Shown one piece after another: positions 1 through 8,734 of a stretch of 64,000 nt of DNA. The stretch is from an uncultured Clostridia bacterium. GTDB lineage: Bacteria; Bacillota; Clostridia; Christensenellales; Borkfalkiaceae. The position numbers and the translations under genes were made by a program. The notes under the pieces were generated by a model. It had not been told where the DNA came from and did no database searches. It worked only from the letters and a program-made list of their open reading frames with translations. Within the stretch, counting starts at the first letter, position 1. The number at the start of each line of letters is the position of its first letter. The stretch lies in assembly GCA_947629095.1 (NCBI GenBank), contig CANRCK010000001.1, positions 1-64,000 on the forward strand, read 5' to 3'.

Positions 1-75
1 GTTGAGGTGACGGGACTTGAACCCACGACCTTCTGGTCCCTAACCAGACGCGCTACCAAACTGCGCTACACCTCA
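1..75 (-). tRNA. tRNA-Pro (anticodon AGG), 3' end cut by window edge
   Basis: The minus strand folds as a full cloverleaf: acceptor TGAGGTG/CACCTCA, D-arm GCGC/GCGC, anticodon stem TCTGG/CCAGA with loop TTAGGGA, and a T-arm with TTCAAGT. The loop gives anticodon AGG (proline, CCU) with G37, as expected for Pro. The discriminator is A. The next base is C, so an encoded CCA is possible but lies outside the window. Two things are odd: an A34 proline tRNA, where bacteria usually have UGG, GGG or CGG, and a U1-A72 end pair. Confidence 0.93.
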
Positions 76-93
76 ATTTCCTAAGCATTATAA

Positions 94-122
94 ATTATAC
101 TTAATTCATTCAAAAAAATCAA
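94..122 (-). promoter_or_regulatory. promoter of tRNA-Pro
   Basis: On the minus strand TTGATT (117-122) and TATAAT (94-99) are separated by exactly 17 bp. The predicted start is about 12 nt before the mature tRNA 5' end at 75. Confidence 0.75.
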
Positions 123-177
123 CTGCTTTTTATCCGTTTTGGTAAAAAATTTAAAATCTATAAAATTATAATGCATG

Positions 178-212
178 CAAAAATGCAGCCACCGTACGGT
201 GACTGCATTTTT
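178..212. terminator. bidirectional intrinsic terminator after the first surface protein
   Basis: An A-run and T-run flank a hairpin with arms AAAAATGCAG and CTGCATTTTT and an inner CACCGTACGGTG. It lies 15 bp past the stop of the large surface protein gene. Confidence 0.85.
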
Positions 213-226
213 AACATTAGTTACGA

Positions 227-3200
227 TTAATCGTTTCCGTCATCCTTCGTGTTTTCGGTATCCTTGCTTTTAGGTGCCGCGAAGGTGCTGGTTGTATACT
301 TTACCTTTACAAGTCCTTCCTCGATAAGCACCTTAGTGGACTTATATCTCGGTCTGTACTTATTGGTGGGCGTATCACCGCGTTGAACGCCGAGCCTCTC
401 CATAAGGATTGCAACAAGCTGCTTGGCATACTTGAGCGAACGAGGCTTTCTTATCTTGAGCATTGTGGGAACGTCCTGATAACGCGATTTATCGGAAACG
501 TCACTCACGTGATACTTTTCGGGAAGCTCAGCCGCAGGCAACGCAATGTACATATACATTGATTTACCGCGCAACTGAAGCTTGATGCACTTGGTTCTGC
601 CCTTATTGAAGGAATCGAAGTGCCAGCTTACACGCGACTTAACACCCTTGTAGGAAAGAATATCGTTTTTTAACTCGGTGTAGTAATCTTTCATTAAGCT
701 AGGCGACTGCGACAGACGGGCGCTGAAACTCTTGTCGTAAACTATTCTGCTGCCGTCCGCCGCAACTAAGGGCATAAGCCCTTCGTTATCAGACTCTTCG
801 GCAACCGCTACTGCAGTTTCGTCCTGTGCGGGCGTCTCCTCTGGCGCTTCCTCGGGTTCGGCTGTTTCCTCAGGCGTATCTTCCTCAACCGGCTCTTCAT
901 TCTGCTCAACGACTTCGTCCGTTTTGATGATTACTACGTTGGGACGAGCGTCATCTACAGGTCCATTCGGCTTGTGGAGAAGATAAATAATAAGAACTAT
1001 TATTACTATGAGAAGCACTATGATAATTGCTATAAGCAACCAAATCCACCAGGTTGATCCAGAATCGGCAGCCTCGGGAGTATTCGGCTTGTCGGGATTG
1101 TCGGGGTTATCAGGATTGTCAGGATTGTCAGGTTCCTGCTTATCATTAATGCCTATCGAAGCAAATTCCGAGAAACCGGAAACAACAAAGGAAACTTTGT
1201 TGCCTTCTACAGTAACTTCCAGCTTTTCGATCTGTCCGTCATGAATGTGGAAGACTACCACTTCTTTTTGTTCGGCATAAGCAGGATTTTCCAATGAAAC
1301 CTTGAATTCGCCTTCATAAGTTTTTTCGAAACTTATATCAAGCACACTTAAAAGCACGGCTTCCTGCTTATCAGTAAGATTTAACCGATTTTCAAAATCA
1401 GCCAAAGTATAGCTTGTAACCGGATTAACAATAATGTGTTGATTATCGGGGTCACTTACTACACCATTATTATCTACAACGGTGATATCTGTACCGTTGA
1501 CACTTGCCGTGAATTTAGAGCCGGGTTTGCCATCCGGAACTTCAGCAGCTTTTATCGTCCATTCCAGGGGGTTAGCTTCAACACCCTTTATGGGAGGATT
1601 AGAAACTTCATATTTGTCGTTGAAGATTGCATATACCTTATATGTGCCCGCATCGGTTTTAACAACCGCATCTATACAAGTCTCACCCTGCTGCTCGTTT
1701 TCACCAATTACATAATATCCCGTAAGCAAATCGCTGGGTATTTTGCCGGCACATCCGCTAAAGCTAAGGGTAAGTCTATATTCCTTACCTGTATATCCAT
1801 AGATGGCATTATCCAAATCATCAACTGCAGACGTTTTACCTGTAGAAGCATCATACACCATCCACTCGGCGCCATCAAGATCAACCTTTTCCTTTTCAAC
1901 AGGCGGTATTACCGACTTTTCTTTTATAGACCACGCAATCGGACTATCTTCAACGCCGGCACGAGGAAGTGTTACATGATAATTGCTGTTAACGTTATCA
2001 AATGTAACGTATACCTCATAACTGCCGGGTTCGGTAGCTTCCCTATCGCCATGGTAAGTAGGTTCACTCAGTAACTTGCCTTCATCAAAATAGTCTTCCC
2101 AACCAACGAAACTCAAAATATACGACTCACCCGTATATTCATATTCATTTTCATCGGAAATGTAGTCGCGTGTTTCACCTGTGGAGGTATTCGTCACTGT
2201 CCACTTTGTAATGGGTTCAAGAAGATTTACCTCGGCAGGTGTTATCGTTATATTAACTTGTTCTGTCCATGCGTCAAGAACTATATTGCCGCCATTGTTG
2301 ACGGTGATGGTGTATGTTATATTGCATGCATATTCCCCACTTTGGAGAACATCTTGTATTACACACGCGCCATCGACGTCAATATCATCTTCAGAAACCT
2401 GAACCTGTTCACCGCTAATGGTTTTATACCACTGATAATTTATACTTACGTAGGAAGCGATTTCATCGCTATTATAGCCAATACCGCCAACAGTTGCTGC
2501 CGAAAGCTTGAATGCCTTTTGAGGATCATACTCCTCTGTGGGCATATTTATATCAACAGACGAACCATCATATTCCACCGCCAACTCTGCATTGAAGCCC
2601 GTGATGGCGTGAAGAGTTACGTCCTTTGAAGGCATTTCGAGCTTATCCTCTGCGTTATAAACATAACCTTCCTGGTCGCTCCAAGCCTTGATATCAAAGA
2701 CGCCCGATTCCGTTTCCACAGACGACTTGTTGGCAAAGAAGATAACATCCGCACCTACGGGCAGTAGTCCCGTTCCAACCACCTCGTCTTCAGCCATGTA
2801 GGTTATTTTGTAGATATCGGGGACGTACATGGAAAGGTCAACGCTTACATTATAATTAAGGTCGCCTTCCATTTTGCCGAGAGCGGTATCCACCATTGTT
2901 TCGAGTTCGGCATGCGTACCGTTCTTGTTAACAAGCTGCATAAGCTTGGTAACGATTTTCTTTACGTCAATATTAGCTTCGCCAGCCCACGTGAAAGTGT
3001 TTGTATCGTCATAAAGATTGATTATTTTCCCGTTTTGAAGTCTTTGGGGAAGCTTGTTGAATAACTTTTCGGAATATTCAACAAATTTGTTATAGAGCAT
3101 TTCAACCTGATAACTTCCTTCGATTCTTTCAATGAAGTTAGTTATTCTGTCCTTGCTCGTGAGGAAGTTTCTTATTTCGGTTGCATCGTAACGCTCATAA

Positions 3201-4732
3201 TCGATTTTGTTAAGAAGATCAAGGAATTTCTGCACGGCTTTTTCAAGCTCGGTAGGGATTCCGGAAATGCCATAACGCTGCAGGAACTCTTCAACGCCGT
3301 CTACCGTCTGCTTGTTTGCAAGCTTTTCGGCATAGTTGAGAACACCGTTAAGCAACCTGTCGATATGCGCGTCGGTCAAAGACTCGATATTAATTCCGAA
3401 TCCTTTAAAAAACCCCCTCAAATATTCGGCATTGAGAACATTTGCAAACAATCTATGGAACTCGATACCCTTTACATATTCAAGAATATCCTCATAGGTA
3501 TAATCGCCTACTTTATCCACAATTTCGTTTGCGGGCATGCTCAACATATTGAACATTGCGTGCTTGATATTAACGGGCACGGCATTGGAATTTGCAGCTT
3601 TTAAAAGCACTGCGGCAAATTCGGCGGGCATCTTAACGCTGATACGATACGTGCCGTTGTCGTTGGCAACGTCAATATGATCGGCAATAAACTTTGCTGC
3701 GGTTCTTACGTGTGAGAAACCGCTCTTAAGCCCGAGGGTCAATGTAAAGTCAATTTCGCCGAACCTGGTGTTAACGTCGATATAGTAGCTGAGGCGCATA
3801 TCCTCGTCGGAGAAGTCGGCAATTTGCGCGGGCTTGGGAAGGGAAAGCAAAAGATTCTTTATCGCCGCAAGGCTTACCTTGCCGCCGCTGTATACAGTGC
3901 TGTGGTCGATGGCGATTGAATCGATTGCCTTGACAAGCTCCGTAACGGTTATGGATGCAGAACCGTTTTCAACGACTTCGGTTACAAGCTGTTCCACCTT
4001 GGAACTGTTCTTATTCTTAGCAGCCCCCCACTCGGCTTCTATCTCTGCTCTCTCATTATCGGTAAGAGTTTCGTCTTTGAGAAGTTCCTCGTATTTGTCA
4101 TCAATGACTTCCTTGACAATGTCCCGAACCTTTTCCTGAACCTTGCCGATAAACTCCTCGGTAATCTCTTCGCTTTCTTCCTGGCTGAGATATCTGTCTA
4201 CCGCATATTTTATGAGGACATCGTATTCCCCATTCAGATATTTGTCAAGCTCGTCACCCTGTTTTAAACGGTCCTTTATGTATTGCTCATACTGCGCCAG
4301 GGTGCTGCCGTTAAAGTCGGGGAGTTCGGGTAACTGCTCGGCTTGATTTACGGGTGCATCAACCGTCACCGCAGAATAGAGAGCTGCCGTTGAAGGGTCG
4401 TCCTGTCCGCCCCCCATGCTAAGCAGCCTGTCGATAACGATTCTCTTGACCGCGTCATACAGCTTTTCCTTGATATCGGTCAAATCCTTTTTTGACAGAT
4501 CAGCATAGCTACCCACCGTACCGTCAATCAAAATCGTGAGCGACTTATTATCGTCGCCTACCGTAATCTCATACCATGATTCATCTTCGCTCCGCACAAG
4601 CGATTGCGCGGAAGGCTCTGCCGCGTCGGCAGAAGCGGTTGCCGTAATCAGCAGGGATACCGAGCTGATTACCATAACAAGCGAAAGCAACATGATCAAA
4701 ATTACTGTTAATCTGCTATAAAGTTTTTTCAT
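227..4732 (-). CDS. large secreted membrane-anchored surface protein
   Basis: Predicted protein of 1501 aa. I chose ATG 4732 because AGGAG lies 10 nt upstream; the in-frame ATG at 4762 has no SD. The N-terminus MKKLYSRLTVILIMLLSL is a signal peptide. A long helical, charged region (about 60-620) follows, then an InlB-like repeat (about 644-707), then two tandem related beta-type repeats (about 838-935 and 950-1062, each with a WT.../Y.G motif and ending in L/I-x-W-x-IK). Next come a PDN tandem linker (about 1197-1219), one transmembrane helix (about 1226-1252) and an acidic, Glu/Pro-rich stretch. The last part is a basic cytoplasmic domain (about 1329-1454) that I do not recognise by name. 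With its tail inside the cell and its body outside, it could link the surface to a cytoplasmic partner. Adhesion or cell-wall binding is a guess. Confidence 0.85.
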   Translation of the reverse strand: MKKLYSRLTVILIMLLSLVMVISSVSLLITATASADAAEPSAQSLVRSEDESWYEITVGDDNKSLTILIDGTVGSYADLSKKDLTDIKEKLYDAVKRIVIDRLLSMGGGQDDPSTAALYSAVTVDAPVNQAEQLPELPDFNGSTLAQYEQYIKDRLKQGDELDKYLNGEYDVLIKYAVDRYLSQEESEEITEEFIGKVQEKVRDIVKEVIDDKYEELLKDETLTDNERAEIEAEWGAAKNKNSSKVEQLVTEVVENGSASITVTELVKAIDSIAIDHSTVYSGGKVSLAAIKNLLLSLPKPAQIADFSDEDMRLSYYIDVNTRFGEIDFTLTLGLKSGFSHVRTAAKFIADHIDVANDNGTYRISVKMPAEFAAVLLKAANSNAVPVNIKHAMFNMLSMPANEIVDKVGDYTYEDILEYVKGIEFHRLFANVLNAEYLRGFFKGFGINIESLTDAHIDRLLNGVLNYAEKLANKQTVDGVEEFLQRYGISGIPTELEKAVQKFLDLLNKIDYERYDATEIRNFLTSKDRITNFIERIEGSYQVEMLYNKFVEYSEKLFNKLPQRLQNGKIINLYDDTNTFTWAGEANIDVKKIVTKLMQLVNKNGTHAELETMVDTALGKMEGDLNYNVSVDLSMYVPDIYKITYMAEDEVVGTGLLPVGADVIFFANKSSVETESGVFDIKAWSDQEGYVYNAEDKLEMPSKDVTLHAITGFNAELAVEYDGSSVDINMPTEEYDPQKAFKLSAATVGGIGYNSDEIASYVSINYQWYKTISGEQVQVSEDDIDVDGACVIQDVLQSGEYACNITYTITVNNGGNIVLDAWTEQVNITITPAEVNLLEPITKWTVTNTSTGETRDYISDENEYEYTGESYILSFVGWEDYFDEGKLLSEPTYHGDREATEPGSYEVYVTFDNVNSNYHVTLPRAGVEDSPIAWSIKEKSVIPPVEKEKVDLDGAEWMVYDASTGKTSAVDDLDNAIYGYTGKEYRLTLSFSGCAGKIPSDLLTGYYVIGENEQQGETCIDAVVKTDAGTYKVYAIFNDKYEVSNPPIKGVEANPLEWTIKAAEVPDGKPGSKFTASVNGTDITVVDNNGVVSDPDNQHIIVNPVTSYTLADFENRLNLTDKQEAVLLSVLDISFEKTYEGEFKVSLENPAYAEQKEVVVFHIHDGQIEKLEVTVEGNKVSFVVSGFSEFASIGINDKQEPDNPDNPDNPDNPDKPNTPEAADSGSTWWIWLLIAIIIVLLIVIIVLIIYLLHKPNGPVDDARPNVVIIKTDEVVEQNEEPVEEDTPEETAEPEEAPEETPAQDETAVAVAEESDNEGLMPLVAADGSRIVYDKSFSARLSQSPSLMKDYYTELKNDILSYKGVKSRVSWHFDSFNKGRTKCIKLQLRGKSMYMYIALPAAELPEKYHVSDVSDKSRYQDVPTMLKIRKPRSLKYAKQLVAILMERLGVQRGDTPTNKYRPRYKSTKVLIEEGLVKVKYTTSTFAAPKSKDTENTKDDGND

Positions 4733-4824
4733 GACCAAATTACTCCTGTTAAATACTGACATTTTACGGCATTGCGCCGTGTGTCAAACAAAGATATTAT
4801 ACTAAAAGTATAATTGCAATTTTC

Positions 4825-4853
4825 ATTATACTACTTATGAAAATAGTTGTCAA
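4825..4853 (-). promoter_or_regulatory. consensus sigma-A promoter of the first surface protein
   Basis: TTGACA (4848-4853) and TATAAT (4825-4830) are spaced 17 bp on the minus strand, a perfect match. The predicted leader to ATG 4732 is about 86 nt and contains a small ACGGC/GCCGT hairpin at 4765-4779. Confidence 0.88.
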
Positions 4854-4946
4854 TAATTTTTTTGATATTTCGACACGTTATCGTGTTTTTTTCAATGCCC
4901 GAAGGACATTATTGAATACAAATTACATTTTTGTTGACTGCTTATA

Positions 4947-7900
4947 TCATTTTTGCGCTTTTTTGCGCTTCTTCCTGCGAACCAAAATAACGATAATTGT
5001 TACAATTGCCGCCACAAACACGAACAAAACGGCAGACGCCACGCAAATTACCGTTACCGTTATTTTTGAAAGCCCCTGTCCTTCCCCTTCGTAATGCGGC
5101 AAGGGAACGGCGTCAAATACGGCATTATAGGTTACATTGCCCGTCACGGGCATCAATTCGGTGTCCCAACCCACAAAGACGTAGGAATTGACTCCGTCAG
5201 GCGCCTTTATGGGGTTTGCGGGTGGTGTGATTTCATCGCCATAGAAATAAGTCATACGGCTGATGGTTTTACTCTCCGAGCAAAAAGTGACAACGTATTG
5301 CAAATTCCCGAGGACTACGCCCACCGTGACGTCGCTTGCTGGCATTGTAAAGCTCATATCTTCGATATTCAGTGGTTTGACGCCTGTGTCCGTTACGTAA
5401 TAAGCATAAACTCTTTCGAGGTATTTGCCCTTTGGCAAATCCCCAAGGATTATTTGTATTGTATCCTTTTTCCTTGCAAGCTCTTTGTCTACCGTGATAA
5501 GACCGTCGGCTTGATCTATGTTTACGTATACATATACGTTAAACATCGGATAAATGTCATACCTGCCCGTGCCGCGCATGTTAAATATTGACACGTTGTT
5601 ATCGTCGAACGAAAACCGTGTTTCAACCGGCTCCTGCCCCTCCACAATATGAAACATGTGGGAATTTTTGTAATCGAATTGTCCGGAAAACATAAACGAC
5701 AATGTGCCGTCATAACCCACTTCTGCGCCGTCGGCATTATAAAACGTAACGTAACAGCTGTATCTGTATGAACCCGCTCCTCCCCACTCTATGGAAGCTT
5801 CAATATACTCAACGCCAAGCTCGGCAAGGTTGTAAACCTCCGCGTAAGAAAATGTTGCAGTATAGCTTGATCCGCGCACTATGCGCACGCCTGAAATATG
5901 AACGGCAGCCGTTTGAAGAAGCAAACCGATATTTAATTTTGACGAATCGGCTTCTCCGCAATCGGCTTGATAATATACATTTTCGTTGAGCGTTAGCTGC
6001 GTTATCCTGGCGAAGTTGTTGCCCAGCGGAACCAGATATTCGCCTGTAAATTGCGCAGTATATTTTTCATCCCGACTTGCAGGAGCGAGAGGTTTATCCC
6101 AGCCGGTAAAAACGTATGCGGACAATATGTTGTCCGGTTCACGATAGGGCGTTCCGTCATATTCGGGCATATCGCCCTTCCATACGGAGGTTACCAAATC
6201 GGCTTTGCCCTGCACCGACCACGTGATGAGGAAGCTGCTTTCAAATTGCGCGACGTATCTCACGGAGGAATCGGTCATGACTTGTAAATCTCTGTCCCAA
6301 TGAACAAATCGGTATTGCCGCCCATCCTTATCGGGAGCCTTTTGCGGTTCTCCGTCGAATTGGGGAATGGAGTCATATGCAGCCTTTCGGGGGTATTCAA
6401 CACCGTCTATAACCCAAATCACATCGTATAAATTGGGGGTTTGGATAAACGACGGATAAACATTTACGGCTTCTTCCCCTTTCGGAAGATTATTGAAATC
6501 AACGGGCGTGCCGTCGTAATATTCCCAGCCCGAGAACGTAAAAGTATAACCTCTTAAGGTTTTTTGCGGTTGGGGTGCGTCGGGCGGATATTCTATGTAA
6601 GATCCGTTTATGCTTTCTTCGAAATACAGATATTCCGATGAATCTTTGTCGGGATAAAAGTAGACTGTAACGCCATTGTAATTTCTGAAATATTTTTTTA
6701 CATCGGTTGTCAATTTAAGGCTATATCCGCTTCCGTAAGGTTGTCTGTACTCTATTTTACCGTCGGCAGCGGCAAGCTTCGATTCCCATTCCGTGGGGGC
6801 ATACGGTTCATTTAGTTCGGGTATGCCGGCAGGTTTCACAGGCTGGGGCACTTTTTCGGGCGCGGCGCCAGGCGAACCGACTTCCTCGGGAGGAACGGGC
6901 TTTGCGGGACGCTCGTATAATGTGAGATCGGGTTCTTCTACTCTTTCGGGTTCAACAGGCTCGGGAGGCAATAGCGGATATCCGTTTTTAAGCGGCTCGG
7001 GGCTGTCGGTGTAATCAAGCAATGCGCTGCCGAGAATCTGGGCGGGCGTTCTGCCGTTTATTTTATATGAAGGACCAAAGGCAGACGACGCAGGGTCCTT
7101 CCACCTATGAGCGGCCTCGTAGTTGGTTACGGGGTCAACGCTGAGAGCGTCGGTTATTTCATAGAGTTGGGCGACCAAAATGCAGAACTTTTCGTTTTTA
7201 CCGCTTTTTTCAATAAACGTTCTTACGGCGCTTATCCTGTAAAAATAGTCAAGCACGCGCAGCAATTCGTTAAGATTATCGCTCAGGCTGCTATATGTAG
7301 TAACGTAAAAAGCATATTTTGCCGCCTCGTCTTTGATAGAGTTGTAATTGGAAAACAAATTGCGAAGATTTTTTGTTGCAACGCTTGCTATATCTACCGC
7401 GTCTCCGTCTGCGCCGGCAAGCTTAAGATCGTCTTTTCTGGCAAGCACTTCCGTTACGGTATCGCCCATTACTGCATTATAAATCGTACGGTTATCGCCG
7501 GCTACGGCATAAATATAATCGATTATGCCTATCTGGGCTTTTACCTTATCCATTTCGGGGGTATTGATACAGGCAAGATATTCGTCGTATAACTTCAGAT
7601 AATTTTCGTAAGCAACCTGATATTCAAGATATCGTTGCCAAGCCTCGTTGTATTCTTGCTGCTTGGCTTCGTAGTTATAACTGTTATATTCTTCAAGCTC
7701 TTCAAGATATTGGTTATACTCTCTAAGATACGCCTGATATAGCTCGTTGTCACGATTCCATTTAGCATATTGTTCCAGATACTCTTCATACCTTTTGCTT
7801 TCATTAACATAATTTTGGTAAGCGTTATACTTTTCGTTTTCGATACGTATTTTTTCAGCCGCCGAGCGAGCCGCGTTATAGTATTGGTTGAGTAAGGAGT

Positions 7901-8366
7901 TTATATACGACTTATCTATGTAGAGCGTAGTTCCGTATTTAACTGTTACGTAGTCCTCCGTCATTCCGGAAATGGGGAAACTCCACGTACCGCTCCCGGA
8001 AGCAAGCCCTTCAGCCGACTCCGGCGACCATATAACTTTACTTCCGTTTGCGGCGGTATATTCATACTTTGTTGCGGAAACTTTGAGATCAGCGCCATCC
8101 GCAACCGCATTTATATATCTGCCTGCAATATTAGCGTTGTACTTTATGGTAAAATCGGGGAAAGCTTCAAGATATTCCTCTTCGTCTGCCGAAATGCTTA
8201 TGCCGAGTTTTTCGGTTAAGAATTCGGTTGCGGACACGGTGGAACAATCATAGCCGGCACGTGAAAAATCAAGCCCTGCGGGCGACTCAGCCGAGGCGTA
8301 GCCGGCATTGGCAAAGGTTATTGCTAAAAGAATACCGCATACTGCGGGAAACGCCGATTTTTTCAC
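4947..8366 (-). CDS. large secreted Tyr-rich coiled-coil surface protein with InlB-like repeats
   Basis: Predicted protein of 1139 aa. The start is GTG 8366, which has a near-perfect SD (AAAGGAGGTG) 6-7 nt upstream; in-frame codons upstream at 8396 and 8408 lack one. The signal peptide is MKKSAFPAVCGILLAITF, with probable cleavage after the ASA motif. Residues about 159-269 form a helical segment with about 22 tyrosines per 100 residues. A Pro-rich linker lies at about 462-525. Four Listeria-Bacteroides (InlB B-type) repeats with GW/HW-D motifs sit near 615, 692, 752 and 1065. A single transmembrane helix (about 1100-1124) is followed by a short Arg/Lys tail. It lies directly upstream of the other surface protein on the same strand but has its own promoter. 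The exact role is unknown; a cell-surface or adhesin-like role is inferred from architecture. Confidence 0.87.
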   Translation of the reverse strand: MKKSAFPAVCGILLAITFANAGYASAESPAGLDFSRAGYDCSTVSATEFLTEKLGISISADEEEYLEAFPDFTIKYNANIAGRYINAVADGADLKVSATKYEYTAANGSKVIWSPESAEGLASGSGTWSFPISGMTEDYVTVKYGTTLYIDKSYINSLLNQYYNAARSAAEKIRIENEKYNAYQNYVNESKRYEEYLEQYAKWNRDNELYQAYLREYNQYLEELEEYNSYNYEAKQQEYNEAWQRYLEYQVAYENYLKLYDEYLACINTPEMDKVKAQIGIIDYIYAVAGDNRTIYNAVMGDTVTEVLARKDDLKLAGADGDAVDIASVATKNLRNLFSNYNSIKDEAAKYAFYVTTYSSLSDNLNELLRVLDYFYRISAVRTFIEKSGKNEKFCILVAQLYEITDALSVDPVTNYEAAHRWKDPASSAFGPSYKINGRTPAQILGSALLDYTDSPEPLKNGYPLLPPEPVEPERVEEPDLTLYERPAKPVPPEEVGSPGAAPEKVPQPVKPAGIPELNEPYAPTEWESKLAAADGKIEYRQPYGSGYSLKLTTDVKKYFRNYNGVTVYFYPDKDSSEYLYFEESINGSYIEYPPDAPQPQKTLRGYTFTFSGWEYYDGTPVDFNNLPKGEEAVNVYPSFIQTPNLYDVIWVIDGVEYPRKAAYDSIPQFDGEPQKAPDKDGRQYRFVHWDRDLQVMTDSSVRYVAQFESSFLITWSVQGKADLVTSVWKGDMPEYDGTPYREPDNILSAYVFTGWDKPLAPASRDEKYTAQFTGEYLVPLGNNFARITQLTLNENVYYQADCGEADSSKLNIGLLLQTAAVHISGVRIVRGSSYTATFSYAEVYNLAELGVEYIEASIEWGGAGSYRYSCYVTFYNADGAEVGYDGTLSFMFSGQFDYKNSHMFHIVEGQEPVETRFSFDDNNVSIFNMRGTGRYDIYPMFNVYVYVNIDQADGLITVDKELARKKDTIQIILGDLPKGKYLERVYAYYVTDTGVKPLNIEDMSFTMPASDVTVGVVLGNLQYVVTFCSESKTISRMTYFYGDEITPPANPIKAPDGVNSYVFVGWDTELMPVTGNVTYNAVFDAVPLPHYEGEGQGLSKITVTVICVASAVLFVFVAAIVTIIVILVRRKKRKKAQK

Positions 8367-8398
8367 TTTGTCCCACCTCCTTTGGAATTTACTCATAT

Positions 8399-8427
8399 AT
8401 TCTAACACATTAGATATGACAATGCAA
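8399..8427 (-). promoter_or_regulatory. probable promoter of the Tyr-rich surface protein
   Basis: TTGCAT (8422-8427) and TAGAAT (8399-8404) are 17 bp apart on the minus strand, giving a leader of about 25 nt to GTG 8366. Confidence 0.65.
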
Positions 8428-8496
8428 ACGTTACACGCAAAAAAATAAATGTAAGGTTTTTACAATGTGAGCAATATCGGCGGTCATTGCGCACGA

Positions 8497-8526
8497 AAAA
8501 GAAAAACTCCCGTCCTGCGACGGGAG
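8497..8526 (-). terminator. terminator of tRNA-Gly
   Basis: On the minus strand a hairpin with arms CTCCCGTC/GACGGGAG and loop GCAG is followed by TTTTTCTTTTT, 20 nt after the tRNA. Confidence 0.92.
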
Positions 8527-8546
8527 CAATAGCGTAAACACGCAGT

Positions 8547-8621
8547 TGGAGCAGGTGACGGGAGTCGGACCCGCCAGAATCAGCTTGGGAAGCTGACGCC
8601 ATACCGCTAGGCGACACCTGC
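8547..8621 (-). tRNA. tRNA-Gly (anticodon CCC)
   Basis: The acceptor is GCAGGTG/CACCTGC with discriminator U, typical of glycine tRNAs. The anticodon stem TCAGC/GCTGA holds loop TTCCCAA, so the anticodon is CCC (codon GGG). The CCA end is encoded (8547-8549). Confidence 0.96.
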
Positions 8622-8624
8622 ATA

Positions 8625-8667
8625 TGTTTGTGATATTCAATATATCACAAACATTATATGTTGTCAA
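8625..8667 (-). promoter_or_regulatory. promoter of tRNA-Gly with overlapping palindrome
   Basis: TTGACA (8662-8667) and TATATT (8639-8644) are 17 bp apart on the minus strand. A perfect inverted repeat with 12-bp arms TGTTTGTGATAT / ATATCACAAACA and a 5-bp spacer (8625-8653) covers the -10 box and start point. No T-run follows it, so it looks more like an operator or RNA 5' hairpin than a terminator. Confidence 0.75.
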
Positions 8668-8734
8668 CCCGTTTGCGGATACAATTTTGGGTTCTCGTTG
8701 CAAATAATCCCGAAAAAAGTTGCCATTTTTACTT

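Noticed and set aside
4873-4892. Terminator-like hairpin ACACG/CGTGT followed by a T-run on the plus strand
   Set aside because: No plus-strand gene ends here; it lies in the spacer between the two minus-strand surface protein genes. An antisense RNA end is possible but unsupported.
7107-7592. Long open frame on the plus strand inside the Tyr-rich surface protein gene
   Set aside because: It lies antisense within a coherent secreted protein, has no SD and no recognisable domain. Treated as a shadow of biased codon use.
8625-8653. CRP or FNR site at tRNA-Gly
   Set aside because: The half-sites are spaced too far apart (TGTGA-N11-TCACA) for CRP and do not match FNR's TTGAT-N4-ATCAA.
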